64,000 nt of DNA from Desulfofundulus thermobenzoicus (GTDB taxonomy: Bacteria; Bacillota; Desulfotomaculia; Desulfotomaculales; Desulfovirgulaceae), in assembly GCF_009428905.1 (NCBI RefSeq), contig NZ_WHYR01000011.1, positions 1 through 64,000 of the forward strand, read 5' to 3'. The translations under genes and the position numbers were made by a program. Below the pieces are notes generated by a model. It did no database searches, was not told the DNA's origin, and saw only the letters and a program-made list of their open reading frames with translations. The stretch's first letter is position 1. Every line of letters starts with the position of its first letter. Shown here one piece after another: positions 52,749 to 62,074 of the stretch.

Positions 52749-53951
52749 CTAGATTACCCCGGAAGCCCGCAGCTCTTCGATTTCTTCCCCGGTATAGCCC
52801 AATCCCAGGAGTATTTCTTCGGTGTGCTGGCCGGTCAGAGGGGGAGCCTGTCTGTATTCAACGGACATTCCGGAAAAATGCAGGGGACTGCCCAGCACTT
52901 TTATCCTGCCTGCCTTTTCATGTTCCATTTCCACCACCATTCCCCGGTGTACCACCTGCGGGTGGGAAACCACTTCGGAAATGGCGTTAATCATACCACA
53001 GGGCACCTTATGTTCATGCAACAGGTTCACCCAGTGGCTGGCTTCTTTTTCAATGAAAATACCGGCCAGTATGCGTTCAAGCTCCTGGCGGTGCTTCACC
53101 CTCATTTCGTTGGTGACAAAGCGGGGATCATCGGCAAAGTCCAGGTTTAAAGCAGCACAAAAGCGTTTCCAGATGGCGTCGTTCCCCACGGCCAGAATAA
53201 AATATTTATCCCTGGCCTTAAAGGCCCTGTAAGGAACAATGGAGGGGTGGGCCGAACCCATCCGGATGGGATCCCGTCCGGAGGCAAAGTAATTGCTGGC
53301 CATATAAGTCAACCAGGAAACTTCTGTTTCCAGAAGGGAAACATCTATATACTGACCCAGGCCCGATTCCCTTCTGGCCATAAGCGCAGATAATATGCCA
53401 ATGACCGCATACATCCCGGCCCCGATATCCACCAGGGCCACCCCGATACGAACGGGCTCGCCGTCCTCTTCCCCGGTGATGGACATCAGACCCCCTTCCC
53501 CCTGCATGAGCAGATCATAGGCCGGGTGAAAACAGTAGGGCCCATCCTGACCATAACCGGATATGGAGCAGTAAATGATCCGGGGATTAATCTTCTTAAT
53601 TTGCTCATAATCCACACCCAACCGCTTTACCGTCCCCGGCAGGAAATTTTCCACCATCACATCGGCCCGCTGCGCCAGTTTGTAGATGATTTCCCGGCCC
53701 CGGGGCGATTTTAAATTAACCGTTATACTTTTTTTGTTCCGGTTAATACTTAAAAAATAAGCACTTTCCCCGTTGACAAAGGGAGGCCCCCAGCTTCTGG
53801 TTTCATCACCGGCTCCCGGCATTTCCACTTTGATTACTTCCGCCCCCAGGTCGCCCAGCATCATGGTACAAAAGGGCCCCGTCAATACACGGGAAATGTC
53901 CAGCACCTTTATGCCCGCCAGGGGCAGCTGCACTTGTTGTTCCGCCGGCAT
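52749..53951 (-). CDS. CaiB/BaiF family III CoA-transferase
   Basis: A protein of 400 residues that moves CoA between acids and acyl-CoAs. It has RVLTGPFCTMMLGDLGAEVI, NRNKKSITVNLKSPRG and Asp146 in PAYDLLMQGEGGLMS, matching the nucleophile of the family. Context suggests it activates the imported dicarboxylate (for example glutarate with succinyl-CoA as donor, like human SUGCT, a member of this family). ATG follows AAGGGGGAT. A GTCGTCGG tract precedes the binding site. Confidence 0.87.
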   Translation of the reverse strand: MPAEQQVQLPLAGIKVLDISRVLTGPFCTMMLGDLGAEVIKVEMPGAGDETRSWGPPFVNGESAYFLSINRNKKSITVNLKSPRGREIIYKLAQRADVMVENFLPGTVKRLGVDYEQIKKINPRIIYCSISGYGQDGPYCFHPAYDLLMQGEGGLMSITGEEDGEPVRIGVALVDIGAGMYAVIGILSALMARRESGLGQYIDVSLLETEVSWLTYMASNYFASGRDPIRMGSAHPSIVPYRAFKARDKYFILAVGNDAIWKRFCAALNLDFADDPRFVTNEMRVKHRQELERILAGIFIEKEASHWVNLLHEHKVPCGMINAISEVVSHPQVVHRGMVVEMEHEKAGRIKVLGSPLHFSGMSVEYRQAPPLTGQHTEEILLGLGYTGEEIEELRASGVI

Positions 53952-53964
53952 TTTTATCCCCCTT

Positions 53965-53999
53965 CGAAAAAGTCGTCGGTCGTCAGACGTAGTCGGGTT
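53965..53999 (-). repeat. GTCGTCGG low-complexity tract before the CoA-transferase gene
   Basis: On the minus strand it begins TAACCCGACTACG and ends GACGACTTTTTCG, closely paralleling the tract at 48944-48986. Confidence 0.55.
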
Positions 54000-54031
54000 A
54001 TTTCATTATATGAAATGGATTCCATCTTGCG

Positions 54032-54084
54032 AGAAGAAAAAGGTTCCTGTTGCCACCGGCCAAACGCAAAGCAGCAACAAGAAC
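54032..54084 (-). terminator. Intrinsic terminator after dctP
   Basis: Minus-strand GTTCTTGTTGC and GCAACAGGAAC pair (one wobble) over a ~20-base loop, then CTTTTTCTTC. It separates the TRAP genes from the CoA-transferase unit. Confidence 0.75.
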
Positions 54085-54100
54085 AGAAAGGATATTCAAC

Positions 54101-55165
54101 TTACTTCGCAGTCTGCTGGCAAAGCTTGTGGAATTCTTCATAGACCTGCTTGCCGGGGAGCCCTTTGCCTTCCATTTCATCTATCCATTCTTTTTCCAGT
54201 CCCTGCAAAGGTTTCCGCCACACTTCCCTGTCCGCATCAGTCAGCCGGTATATGGTCATACCCTGCTGTTCAAATTCTTTAGCCAGCTTCTCCTGTTCGG
54301 CGTCAAAAACTTCCCCGGCATGTTTGCTGGCCTCGTCACCGGCCTGGATTAAAGCCTTTTGTACATCTTCGGGAAGCTTTTGCCAGGCCTTTTCGTTAAT
54401 CACATAAGCAGCCGGATATCCTCCCAGAGCCGCACCGAAAGTATGATATTTCTCCAGTTCGTTGGCCCGGTAAGATTTGGTGCTGACCAGGTTTAAAATA
54501 TTTCCCTCCACCACGCCCCGCTGGGTTGACTCATAAATTTCCGGCGAAGGAACCACCACCGGCGTGACACCATATCTTTGCGCTATTTTGTCAAATAATC
54601 CGCCGGAGGTTTTTAATTTCATCCCCTTTAAATCTTCAGGCGATTTGATGGGCTTTTTTACAGTACCCACGTCATACTGGGGAAAGGTATAAACAAATAC
54701 CGGTCTTACCCCGTATTTTTGAAACTCCTGCATCAATGATCCTTTAGAAAGTTTATTGTAGACCTCGCTACCCTGGCGGGCAGTAACCCACTCGGGCAAG
54801 ATCATCACCGTATTCAGGGGAAGCTGACCGGCCAGAAAGGAAGCAGGGGCCAGACCGATATCAACCACACCCTGACTGGTGAGATTTAACTGGTCTTTGA
54901 GCTTGCCCAATTGCTCGGCGGGATAATACTCAATTTTTACCTTACCGTTGGTCAACTTCTCCACCCGGTCAATGAAAAACTTGGCCAGATCACTGGAGGC
55001 AATGTGGGTAACCGGGTAGTAATCGGACATTTTTAAGGTAATGGTTTTGTCACCGGACTGCTGACCCGTCGCTCCACCGGTAGTGGCTTGCTTCTGGCCG
55101 CCGCAGCCGGCCAGGATAATAGCAAGCAAAAAGATAGCGCACAGAAAATAAACTACCTTTTTCAT
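54101..55165 (-). CDS. dctP: TRAP transporter solute-binding lipoprotein
   Basis: A DctP-family extracytoplasmic binding protein of 354 residues. The signal peptide ends in the lipobox LAGC, so it is a lipid-anchored protein. Family motifs include FFIDRVEKLTNGKVKIEYYP, SQGVVDIGLAPASFLAGQLP and LKGMKLKTSGGLFDK. The Arg-like carboxylate-binding site cannot be positioned with certainty. With DctM and DctQ next to it, it forms a sodium-driven uptake system, probably for a dicarboxylate. It lies at the end of its unit, before a terminator. Confidence 0.92.
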   Translation of the reverse strand: MKKVVYFLCAIFLLAIILAGCGGQKQATTGGATGQQSGDKTITLKMSDYYPVTHIASSDLAKFFIDRVEKLTNGKVKIEYYPAEQLGKLKDQLNLTSQGVVDIGLAPASFLAGQLPLNTVMILPEWVTARQGSEVYNKLSKGSLMQEFQKYGVRPVFVYTFPQYDVGTVKKPIKSPEDLKGMKLKTSGGLFDKIAQRYGVTPVVVPSPEIYESTQRGVVEGNILNLVSTKSYRANELEKYHTFGAALGGYPAAYVINEKAWQKLPEDVQKALIQAGDEASKHAGEVFDAEQEKLAKEFEQQGMTIYRLTDADREVWRKPLQGLEKEWIDEMEGKGLPGKQVYEEFHKLCQQTAK

Positions 55166-55354
55166 CCTTTAAGCAGCGCCCCCTTTTAATTTTTTTACGG
55201 CAGTTCTTCCCGCTTCTTCGCCTCGCGACTCCAGCAATAAAGCCACCGGCACCTGCAGCAACCACCTCCTTTTTACAGAGCGCGAACATTTGTACCCCAT
55301 GCCATGCAAAATTTTTTAATTGCACCTGACATGAAGGTCTTTTTTGAAAAAAGG

Positions 55355-56641
55355 CTATTTCATAAAGGACGGCAACCAGGTGGCAATAATGGGAAAGACC
55401 AGTAGCAGGACCACGGTAATTGCCTCAAAAGTCAACATCACCCCGGTTCCCCTAAAGACCTGGTCTAAAGGCGCCTTCACGGTGGCACTGACCACATAAG
55501 CGTTCATTCCCACCGGCGGGGTAACCAGCCCTATTTCGGATAGTTTGGTGACGATAATCCCGAACCAGATGGGATCCAGGCCCAGGTTCATGATTAAAGG
55601 AAAGGTCAGCGGCAGGGTCAAGAGCAATATGGCGATCATGTCCATAATGCAGCCCAGGAACAGATACAAGACGACCACCAGGGTCATGACCGCCCACACG
55701 GGGAAACCCGCCCCCCCGATGGCTTTGATCACACCCTGGGGCGCCTGGGTCAGCGTGAAAAAGTACCCTACAACCATGGCACCAATGATGATGGTGAAAA
55801 TCATGGTGGTGATCTTGGCCGTCTGCAGGGCCGCATCGCAGATGCCTTTCAGGTTAATGCGGCGGGTGGCCAGGGAAATGAGGGCGGCGCCGAAGGCACC
55901 GATGGCCGCCGCTTCCGTGGGGGTGCCCAGGCCGAAGTAAAGGGTGATGATCACGATGGAACCCAGGATCAAAAAAGGCCACAATGGTTTGAGGGAAGCG
56001 AATTTCTCTCCCCAGGGAAATGATTGACCGGCGGGCATTACGCCGGGTTTAAATTTATTCCAGGAGATGATCCCCAGGGAGTAGATTAAAGTAGTCATGA
56101 CCCCGGGGATGATCCCGGCGATCAACAGTTTGCCGATGGAGGTCTCGGTGACGATGCCGTAGATGACCAGGGGAATGCTGGGGGGGATCATGATCGCCAG
56201 GGTGCCGGCCACGGTGACCACGCCGGCGGCCACCCGCAGGTCGTACCCGGCCCGGCGCATTTCGGGGATGGTGATGGCGGACATACAGGCCGCGGCGGCG
56301 GTACTGGAACCGGACATGGCTCCCATGCCGGCAGAGGCGATGACCGCGGCGATAGCCAGACCGCCGGGGGTCTTTCCCAGCCACTTTTTGGCCGCGTCGA
56401 AAACTTCCCGGACGATGTCGGCCCGGGAGACGATTTCGGCCATAAAGATAAACATGGGCACCGTACTTAACGAAAAGTTGGCCACACTGCGGTAGGGGGC
56501 ATTACTCATTATGGAGAGAACCGCACTGGGACCACCCTCAAGGTACAGCCCGATCAACCCGGCCACACCCATGGCAAAACCCACGGGCATACCCAGAAAA
56601 AGAAAGAGCAACAAAAGAACCAGTATGGTAGCGGCAATCAT
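55355..56641 (-). CDS. dctM: TRAP transporter large permease
   Basis: A membrane protein of 428 residues with about twelve hydrophobic segments. It contains GVAGLIGLYLEGGPSAVLSI, SGSSTAAAACMSAITIPEMRRAGYD and GLVTPPVGMNAYVVSA, all typical of DctM. ATG follows GGAGGTACA. It is the main transport subunit working with DctQ and the binding protein. Confidence 0.95.
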   Translation of the reverse strand: MIAATILVLLLLFLFLGMPVGFAMGVAGLIGLYLEGGPSAVLSIMSNAPYRSVANFSLSTVPMFIFMAEIVSRADIVREVFDAAKKWLGKTPGGLAIAAVIASAGMGAMSGSSTAAAACMSAITIPEMRRAGYDLRVAAGVVTVAGTLAIMIPPSIPLVIYGIVTETSIGKLLIAGIIPGVMTTLIYSLGIISWNKFKPGVMPAGQSFPWGEKFASLKPLWPFLILGSIVIITLYFGLGTPTEAAAIGAFGAALISLATRRINLKGICDAALQTAKITTMIFTIIIGAMVVGYFFTLTQAPQGVIKAIGGAGFPVWAVMTLVVVLYLFLGCIMDMIAILLLTLPLTFPLIMNLGLDPIWFGIIVTKLSEIGLVTPPVGMNAYVVSATVKAPLDQVFRGTGVMLTFEAITVVLLLVFPIIATWLPSFMK

Positions 56642-56681
56642 AAATGTACCTCCGCCTTCCCTCCGTAATTGCCCTTCATGA

Positions 56682-57182
56682 CTATTCCCATTTGATTTTC
56701 CGCGGGGAAACGATTGTTTCTAAAATACGTATACATAACAGGGCCGCCCCCAGGGTGAGAATCAAGTAGGCCGGCGCCATGGGGTAGGCCAGCAAGCAAC
56801 TGGAGGTCTCCTGAAACCTGATGGCCCGCAGGGAAGTTTGCCAGCCCAGTAAGACTATCAGGGCAAAAAAGAGCAACCCCAGAATATTCAAACCGGTATC
56901 CACCACCGTTTTAACCGGACCGGGAATAAAGTGGCGGAAAAGGGTGACCCGCACATGGCCGCCCTCTTTGTAAACATAACTCATGGCCAGGTAGACCAGG
57001 GCGATCATGACATATTCCTCATTGATCTCCACACTGCCCGGTATGGGATGGTGAAAGAACTTCCGGCCAACCACGTCGGCAGTAACCAGCAACATCATCA
57101 CCAGCACGCTGATCACACTACAGGTCATACATATCCATTCAATAAAGTCCACCGCTTTCCCAACGGCTTTTACTATTTTCAT
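56682..57182 (-). CDS. dctQ: TRAP transporter small permease
   Basis: A protein of 166 residues with four membrane helices. It contains VTADVVGRKFFHHPIPGSVEINEEYVM, the DctQ signature. ATG 57182 is chosen because GGGGTGG precedes it and the upstream ORF extension overlaps the IclR gene. It lies 40 bases before dctM and 16 bases after the IclR gene. Confidence 0.92.
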   Translation of the reverse strand: MKIVKAVGKAVDFIEWICMTCSVISVLVMMLLVTADVVGRKFFHHPIPGSVEINEEYVMIALVYLAMSYVYKEGGHVRVTLFRHFIPGPVKTVVDTGLNILGLLFFALIVLLGWQTSLRAIRFQETSSCLLAYPMAPAYLILTLGAALLCIRILETIVSPRKIKWE

Positions 57183-57198
57183 CCAACCACCCCGCAAT

Positions 57199-57969
57199 TT
57201 AATGAACGTCATCAATCCGGCATCCCATCTGTCTGGAAATCGCCTTCCCCCCCTCCAGCAACAGCTTGACACAAAGATCCAGTTTTTCCGGTTCCGCCCG
57301 GGCGTCCGGAAGACCAATGGACAAACTGGCCGCCACCTCGGCATGCCTGTCAAAAACGGGCACACTGAGGGAAACAAGCCCCGCATTGCGTTCACCCCAG
57401 CTGACGGCGTATCCTTTCCGGCGGATTTCCTCCAGGCGCTGGCGGAGCTTTTGTTTGCTGGTAATGGTACTATCCGTGAAGGGTTTCAGTTCCAGCCCGT
57501 TTATCAGCTTCTCCCTGTCCCGTTCCTTCTGAAAAGCAAGCAAGACCAGCGCCGATGCTCCCACATACAAAGGGGAGCGCTGGCCGATATTTACAGAAGC
57601 TTTAATTGTGTGGGAACAATCTAAAAATTCAATACAAACCCTTTCTTCCCCGGAAATCACATTAAGATATACCGCTTCATCAACTTTACCCATTATTTCG
57701 CGCATTACCGGTAAGGCAACGGCCCGCACCTCTATCTGGCTGAGCACGATGCCAACCAGATCAAATAACCGCATTCCCAGCCGGTATTTTCTAGTAACCC
57801 TGTTCCTGCTCACATAACCGTATTTTTCTAGAGTATTGAGTAAACGCAATATGGTGGGCTTGGACAGTTCCAGTTCCCTGGCCAGTTCCGCTAAAGACCA
57901 TTCCGGCTTTTGCTGGCTGAACCTGTTAAGAATATTCAGGGCCTTTTCCACAGCCCCAACGGTTTTCAT
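57199..57969 (-). CDS. IclR-family regulator (second)
   Basis: A regulator of 256 residues. The N-terminal wHTH contains SLAELARELELSKPTILRLLN, and the effector domain contains SPLYVGASALVLLAF and GYAVSWGERNAGLVSLSVPVF. ATG 57969 is preferred, with GATGAGGG upstream, giving the usual family length. It directly precedes dctQMP on the same strand and probably controls uptake. Confidence 0.9.
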   Translation of the reverse strand: MKTVGAVEKALNILNRFSQQKPEWSLAELARELELSKPTILRLLNTLEKYGYVSRNRVTRKYRLGMRLFDLVGIVLSQIEVRAVALPVMREIMGKVDEAVYLNVISGEERVCIEFLDCSHTIKASVNIGQRSPLYVGASALVLLAFQKERDREKLINGLELKPFTDSTITSKQKLRQRLEEIRRKGYAVSWGERNAGLVSLSVPVFDRHAEVAASLSIGLPDARAEPEKLDLCVKLLLEGGKAISRQMGCRIDDVH

Positions 57970-58430
57970 ATAGCCCTCATCCGCTCTCATTTGTTTCACA
58001 TCGCGTAACGCCGTTTCATATTCTGTACTTTTAAATTTGTCACAACTTTTTGTTTTTTGCAACACCTATGCCCCCAGTGGTCTTATTTAGCCCCCCAACG
58101 GTCGAAATGCGACTGCGAACGGTTAGACCGGAATGAAATACATCCCACAGGGGAGGCTTTAAAATTCCGTTAATTTGACAACCTGCGGAGAAACAGCTAA
58201 CCCCGGCTTCGTGTTTCAGCCGGGGTTTTCCTGGTTGAACAACCCGTATCACACTTTATCATTGCCCACACTTCCCCGGTTGGGAACAAACCATAACCCA
58301 AAAGTCATCCGGACATTCCGGTTTTCCTGGAAAAAAATCTCTCAGCGAGTCTTAAATATCGCAAATCAAAGCCCGCAGCCATTAACCCTCATCCGATTGA
58401 CCGGGTGTTTCAATTACCCGCCGCTAAAAA
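57970..58430. other. Intergenic stretch with GC hairpin
   Basis: AACCCCGGCT (58199-58208) pairs with AGCCGGGGTT (58218-58227), followed on the plus strand by TTTTCC, so it looks like a terminator in the plus direction; it may act for the racemase gene in the other direction. No gene is seen. Confidence 0.55.
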
Positions 58431-59597
58431 TCAACCCGCCACCCCGGCTTCCACCAGCCCATCAATTTCCTCATCCGTGTAGCCCAACCGGCGTAACGTC
58501 TCCCGGGTATGCTCGCCGGCGTCCGGGGCGGGTTGATCGATACCCCTTTCCGTACCCGTTATTTTTAAAGGGGTGGCCACGGTAGTGATCTGTCCGCCCG
58601 CAGTGGATAACTCAATAAACAGATTGCGTGCCTTAATCTGGGGGTGTTCCGGCACTTCGCCTGCCTCCAGCACGGGTTCGATACAGGTATCCACCTGACT
58701 GAACAGTTCCACAATTTCATCCCGGGTTTTGCCGGCAAAAAAGCCCTGTACCGCCCGGCGGGCCTGATCATCCGTTCCAAACTGCAGCGGCACCAGGTCC
58801 GGCCGGCCGGCGGCGCGGCAGAAGGCTTCCCAGAACTTGTTTTCCAGGTTGCCCATGCTGATGTAACGCCCGTCTTTGGTGGCGTAGACATTGTAACACA
58901 CCCGGCCCCCGTTCAGTTCTTCGGCGCCTCGCCGGGACTCCCCGGCCCCCGCCAGGTACCGGGTGAGGTACCAGATCATCCAGGAAACCACCGTGTCGGT
59001 CATGGCCACATCCACATAAGCACCCCGGCCGGTTTGCAGGCTCCGCACATAAGTCGCCAGGATGCCCACCGCGGCCGCCATGCCGCTGCTCAGGTCGGCC
59101 ACCTGTACCCCCGGCAGGACGGGCGGCCCGTCCCGGTGGCCGGTCAAACCCAGGGCGCCGGCTATGGCCAGACAGTTGATGTCATGGGCCGGCCGCAGGC
59201 GGTAAGGGCCATCCTGGCCGTAGGCGGTGAGGGAACAGTAGACCAGCCGGGGGTTGACGGCCGAAAGGGTTTCATAATCCAGGCCCAGGCGTTCCATCAC
59301 CCCCGGGCGAAAACCTTCAATCAACGCATCATGTTCCCGCACCAGGCGCAGGAACACATCCCGTCCGCCGGGCGATTTAAGGTTCAGGCGCACGGACTTT
59401 TTGTTCCTGTTGATGGCGTGAAACCACAGGCTTTCCTTTCCCACCCGGGGCCCCATTTCCCGCAGGTAGTCCCCGGCGCCCATATCCTCAATCTTTAGTA
59501 CATCTGCTCCCAGGTCCGCCAGGATCATGGTGGCGTATCCCCCGGGTAAAAGGCGGGTCAGATCCAGCACCTTCATTTTTTCCAGTATACGGTACAC
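58431..59597 (-). CDS. Alpha-methylacyl-CoA racemase-like protein (CaiB family)
   Basis: A CaiB/BaiF-fold protein of 388 residues. PAHDINCLAIAGALGLTG places His138 and Asp139 at the AMACR active site, and Asp168 in VQVADLSSGMAAAVG lies 30 residues further, the same spacing as His126 and Asp156 of the mycobacterial racemase. It would epimerise 2-methyl-branched acyl-CoAs. A CoA-transferase role cannot be excluded. The start is GTG 59597, 9 bases after GGAGG. It is divergent from the second ADP-forming acyl-CoA synthetase gene. Confidence 0.8.
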   Translation of the reverse strand: MYRILEKMKVLDLTRLLPGGYATMILADLGADVLKIEDMGAGDYLREMGPRVGKESLWFHAINRNKKSVRLNLKSPGGRDVFLRLVREHDALIEGFRPGVMERLGLDYETLSAVNPRLVYCSLTAYGQDGPYRLRPAHDINCLAIAGALGLTGHRDGPPVLPGVQVADLSSGMAAAVGILATYVRSLQTGRGAYVDVAMTDTVVSWMIWYLTRYLAGAGESRRGAEELNGGRVCYNVYATKDGRYISMGNLENKFWEAFCRAAGRPDLVPLQFGTDDQARRAVQGFFAGKTRDEIVELFSQVDTCIEPVLEAGEVPEHPQIKARNLFIELSTAGGQITTVATPLKITGTERGIDQPAPDAGEHTRETLRRLGYTDEEIDGLVEAGVAG

Positions 59598-59789
59598 ATG
59601 GCTCCACCTCCGTATTAAGTCCCCTTTGCGTCCCTGGAAGACCGGCGCTGAAAGAAGAACATGACCTGGTGAAAAACAGTTTACTTACTGTTTTGTGAGT
59701 CAGCACTGGCATTACGAAAAAATTATACCATAAGCCCGCGCATTGTGATAAGATTTTGAATGGTCATAAAAAGCAGGGAGGTCTTTTAA

Positions 59790-61928
59790 ATGACAGCACC
59801 CATCAACAGCAGTGATAACAATTTGCGCAACTTCTTGTACCCCCGCTCCATAGCCCTGATCGGGGTTTCCACCCGCACGGGTCCGGAAACCTTTAACATA
59901 CTGGAGCAGGTGCTGGCCGGCGGCTACCGGGGGCGGATCTACCCGGTCAACCCCCGGGGCGGAATTTTACTCAACCTGCCGGTCTACCCTTCGGTGGGAG
60001 AAATTCCGGAAACACCGGATCTGGCCGTCATCTCCACCCCCCGGACGGCGGTGCCGGCCGTGGTCAGGGAATGTGTGGATAAAGGAATCAAATCGATCAT
60101 TATTATTACCCAGGGATTTGCCGACGCCGACGAGGCGGGGCACCGGATGCAGGAGGAAATACTGGCGGCCATAGAGGGCAAGGGCGCCCGCATAGTGGGT
60201 CCCAACACCATTGGCGTAGTTAATCTTTATGAAAACCTGAACACCTCCTTTATCGGTTTCCTGCGCCGGCAGGCCGATACGGCCATGATCTGCCAGTCAG
60301 GTATTTTTCTGCTGGGGGCGGCGGATTTTACCGCCGGCATCGGCCTGGGGGTGGATATAGGCAACGCTTGTGATGTGGATTTCAGTGAAAGCCTGGATTA
60401 TTTGGGACAGGACTCCCGTATACGGGTGATTAACCTGCATATGGAGGGGCTTAAAGAGGGCCGCCGGTTCATGGAAGTAGCCCGACGGGTAAGCGCTGCC
60501 AAACCCATCCTCTGCCTGAAAACCGGCCGCAGTGAGGCAGGCGCCCGGGCGGCTAGTTCCCACAGCGGCTCCCTGGCCGGAGAGGACCACGTATTCAGCG
60601 CCGCCTTCCGGCAGTGCGGGGTGATTCGCGTGCAGAATGTGGAGGAAATGTATGATTTCAATAAAACTTTCCTCACCTATCAATCCATGCCCGGGCGGCG
60701 GGTGGCGGTGGTGACCATCAGCGGCGGCGCCGGCATTTGCGCCGTGGATGCCTGCAGCGCCGCCGGCCTGGAGGTGGCCCGTTTTAGTGAGAAAACCGTT
60801 TCGAAACTGGCCGCCGTTTTCCCCGACTGGATGGAGGTGGGCAATCCGGCGGACATATGGCCGGCGGGCATGACCCGGGGATACCAGGATACACTGGAGC
60901 TGTCCCTGGATACCATTCTGGAGGACCCCGGTGTGGACGCGGTGCTGGTCATCAGCCCGGCCTATCTGGATCCAGGGGAGGATCCAAAACTGGACATTTC
61001 TATCCCGGTGAACCGGGTGGCCGCCCGGCACCCGGAAAAACCCCTGACCCTGTGGATCTTCGGCGGCTACCGCCGGGAACTGGCCGCCCGGCTGGAAAAG
61101 GAAAACCGGGTGGTGGTTTACCCGTCGCCGGAGCGGGCCATGGCTTCCCTGGCGGCGCTATATCACTACCTGTATGAGGTAAAAAACCACCACTGGACTT
61201 CTCCACCGGTGTTTGCGGACATGGACAGGAAGCGTATTGGAGACATACTGGACAGGGGCGGAAAGACCGGAGGGGGAACCATTAATGAAGAAGCATTGCA
61301 GATTCTGCAGGCCTGCGGCATTCCAGTACTGCCTGCCCGGGTGGCCCGAAACGCCGGGGAAGCCATGGAAGCAGCGGAGTCCCTGGGCTACCCGGTGGTG
61401 ATGAAAATTGTCAGCCCGCAGATCACCCACAAATCAGATGTGGGCGGTGTCAGGTTAAACCTGGGCCATGCCCGGGCGGTGGAAGAAACTTTCAGCGAAA
61501 TGGTGGAAACCGTATCATCCCTGGCACCCCATGCAGCCATTGAAGGGGTACTCATCCAGCCCTACCGGCCCGGGGGTGTGGAGGTGCTTTTGGGCGGCAA
61601 GCGGGATCCTTCCTTTGGACCGGTGCTGGTCTACGGCCTGGGGGGCATATACACGGAACTTTTCCGGGACGTTTCCTTTGCCGTGGCCCCCGTAAGCAGG
61701 GAAGAAGCCCTGGCCATGATCCGGGGGACCAAGTCCTACCGTTTGCTGCAGGGCTTCCGGGGACAGTCCCCGGCGGACATGGAAACCCTGGTGGATTGCC
61801 TGCTGCGCCTGGGCCAGCTGGTAGTGGAGTTTCCGCAGATCAGGGAAATGGACATCAACCCCCTGCTGGTGGGGCCGGAAGGGGCCGTGGCGGTGGATGC
61901 CCGCATCACAATTAATAAAAAAGTATAA
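59790..61928 (+). CDS. ADP-forming acyl-CoA synthetase (second copy)
   Basis: A fused synthetase of 712 residues. It has a CoA-binding domain (LYPRSIALIGVSTRTGPETF), phospho-His258 in SSHSGSLAGEDHVF, and an ATP-grasp domain (LGYPVVMKIVSPQITHKSD, GGIYTELFRDVSFAVAP). It resembles the gene at 30135-32237 throughout but diverges in the middle. ATG follows GGGAGGTC. With the divergent racemase and nearby catabolic genes, it probably activates or releases a branched or dicarboxylic acid; the substrate is not shown by sequence. Confidence 0.9.
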   Translation: MTAPINSSDNNLRNFLYPRSIALIGVSTRTGPETFNILEQVLAGGYRGRIYPVNPRGGILLNLPVYPSVGEIPETPDLAVISTPRTAVPAVVRECVDKGIKSIIIITQGFADADEAGHRMQEEILAAIEGKGARIVGPNTIGVVNLYENLNTSFIGFLRRQADTAMICQSGIFLLGAADFTAGIGLGVDIGNACDVDFSESLDYLGQDSRIRVINLHMEGLKEGRRFMEVARRVSAAKPILCLKTGRSEAGARAASSHSGSLAGEDHVFSAAFRQCGVIRVQNVEEMYDFNKTFLTYQSMPGRRVAVVTISGGAGICAVDACSAAGLEVARFSEKTVSKLAAVFPDWMEVGNPADIWPAGMTRGYQDTLELSLDTILEDPGVDAVLVISPAYLDPGEDPKLDISIPVNRVAARHPEKPLTLWIFGGYRRELAARLEKENRVVVYPSPERAMASLAALYHYLYEVKNHHWTSPPVFADMDRKRIGDILDRGGKTGGGTINEEALQILQACGIPVLPARVARNAGEAMEAAESLGYPVVMKIVSPQITHKSDVGGVRLNLGHARAVEETFSEMVETVSSLAPHAAIEGVLIQPYRPGGVEVLLGGKRDPSFGPVLVYGLGGIYTELFRDVSFAVAPVSREEALAMIRGTKSYRLLQGFRGQSPADMETLVDCLLRLGQLVVEFPQIREMDINPLLVGPEGAVAVDARITINKKV

Positions 61929-62074
61929 ACCGGGGGCAGGAAACCGCCTTTCAATGCAGTATAACTGATTAGAAAACGCCCCCATTAGCAGGGCGCCGCG
62001 TTATCCAAAGTGAATGATGCAGTACACGCTGTTAATTATGAAAACGGGTTAAACATTACAGGGGGGTCTTTTCA

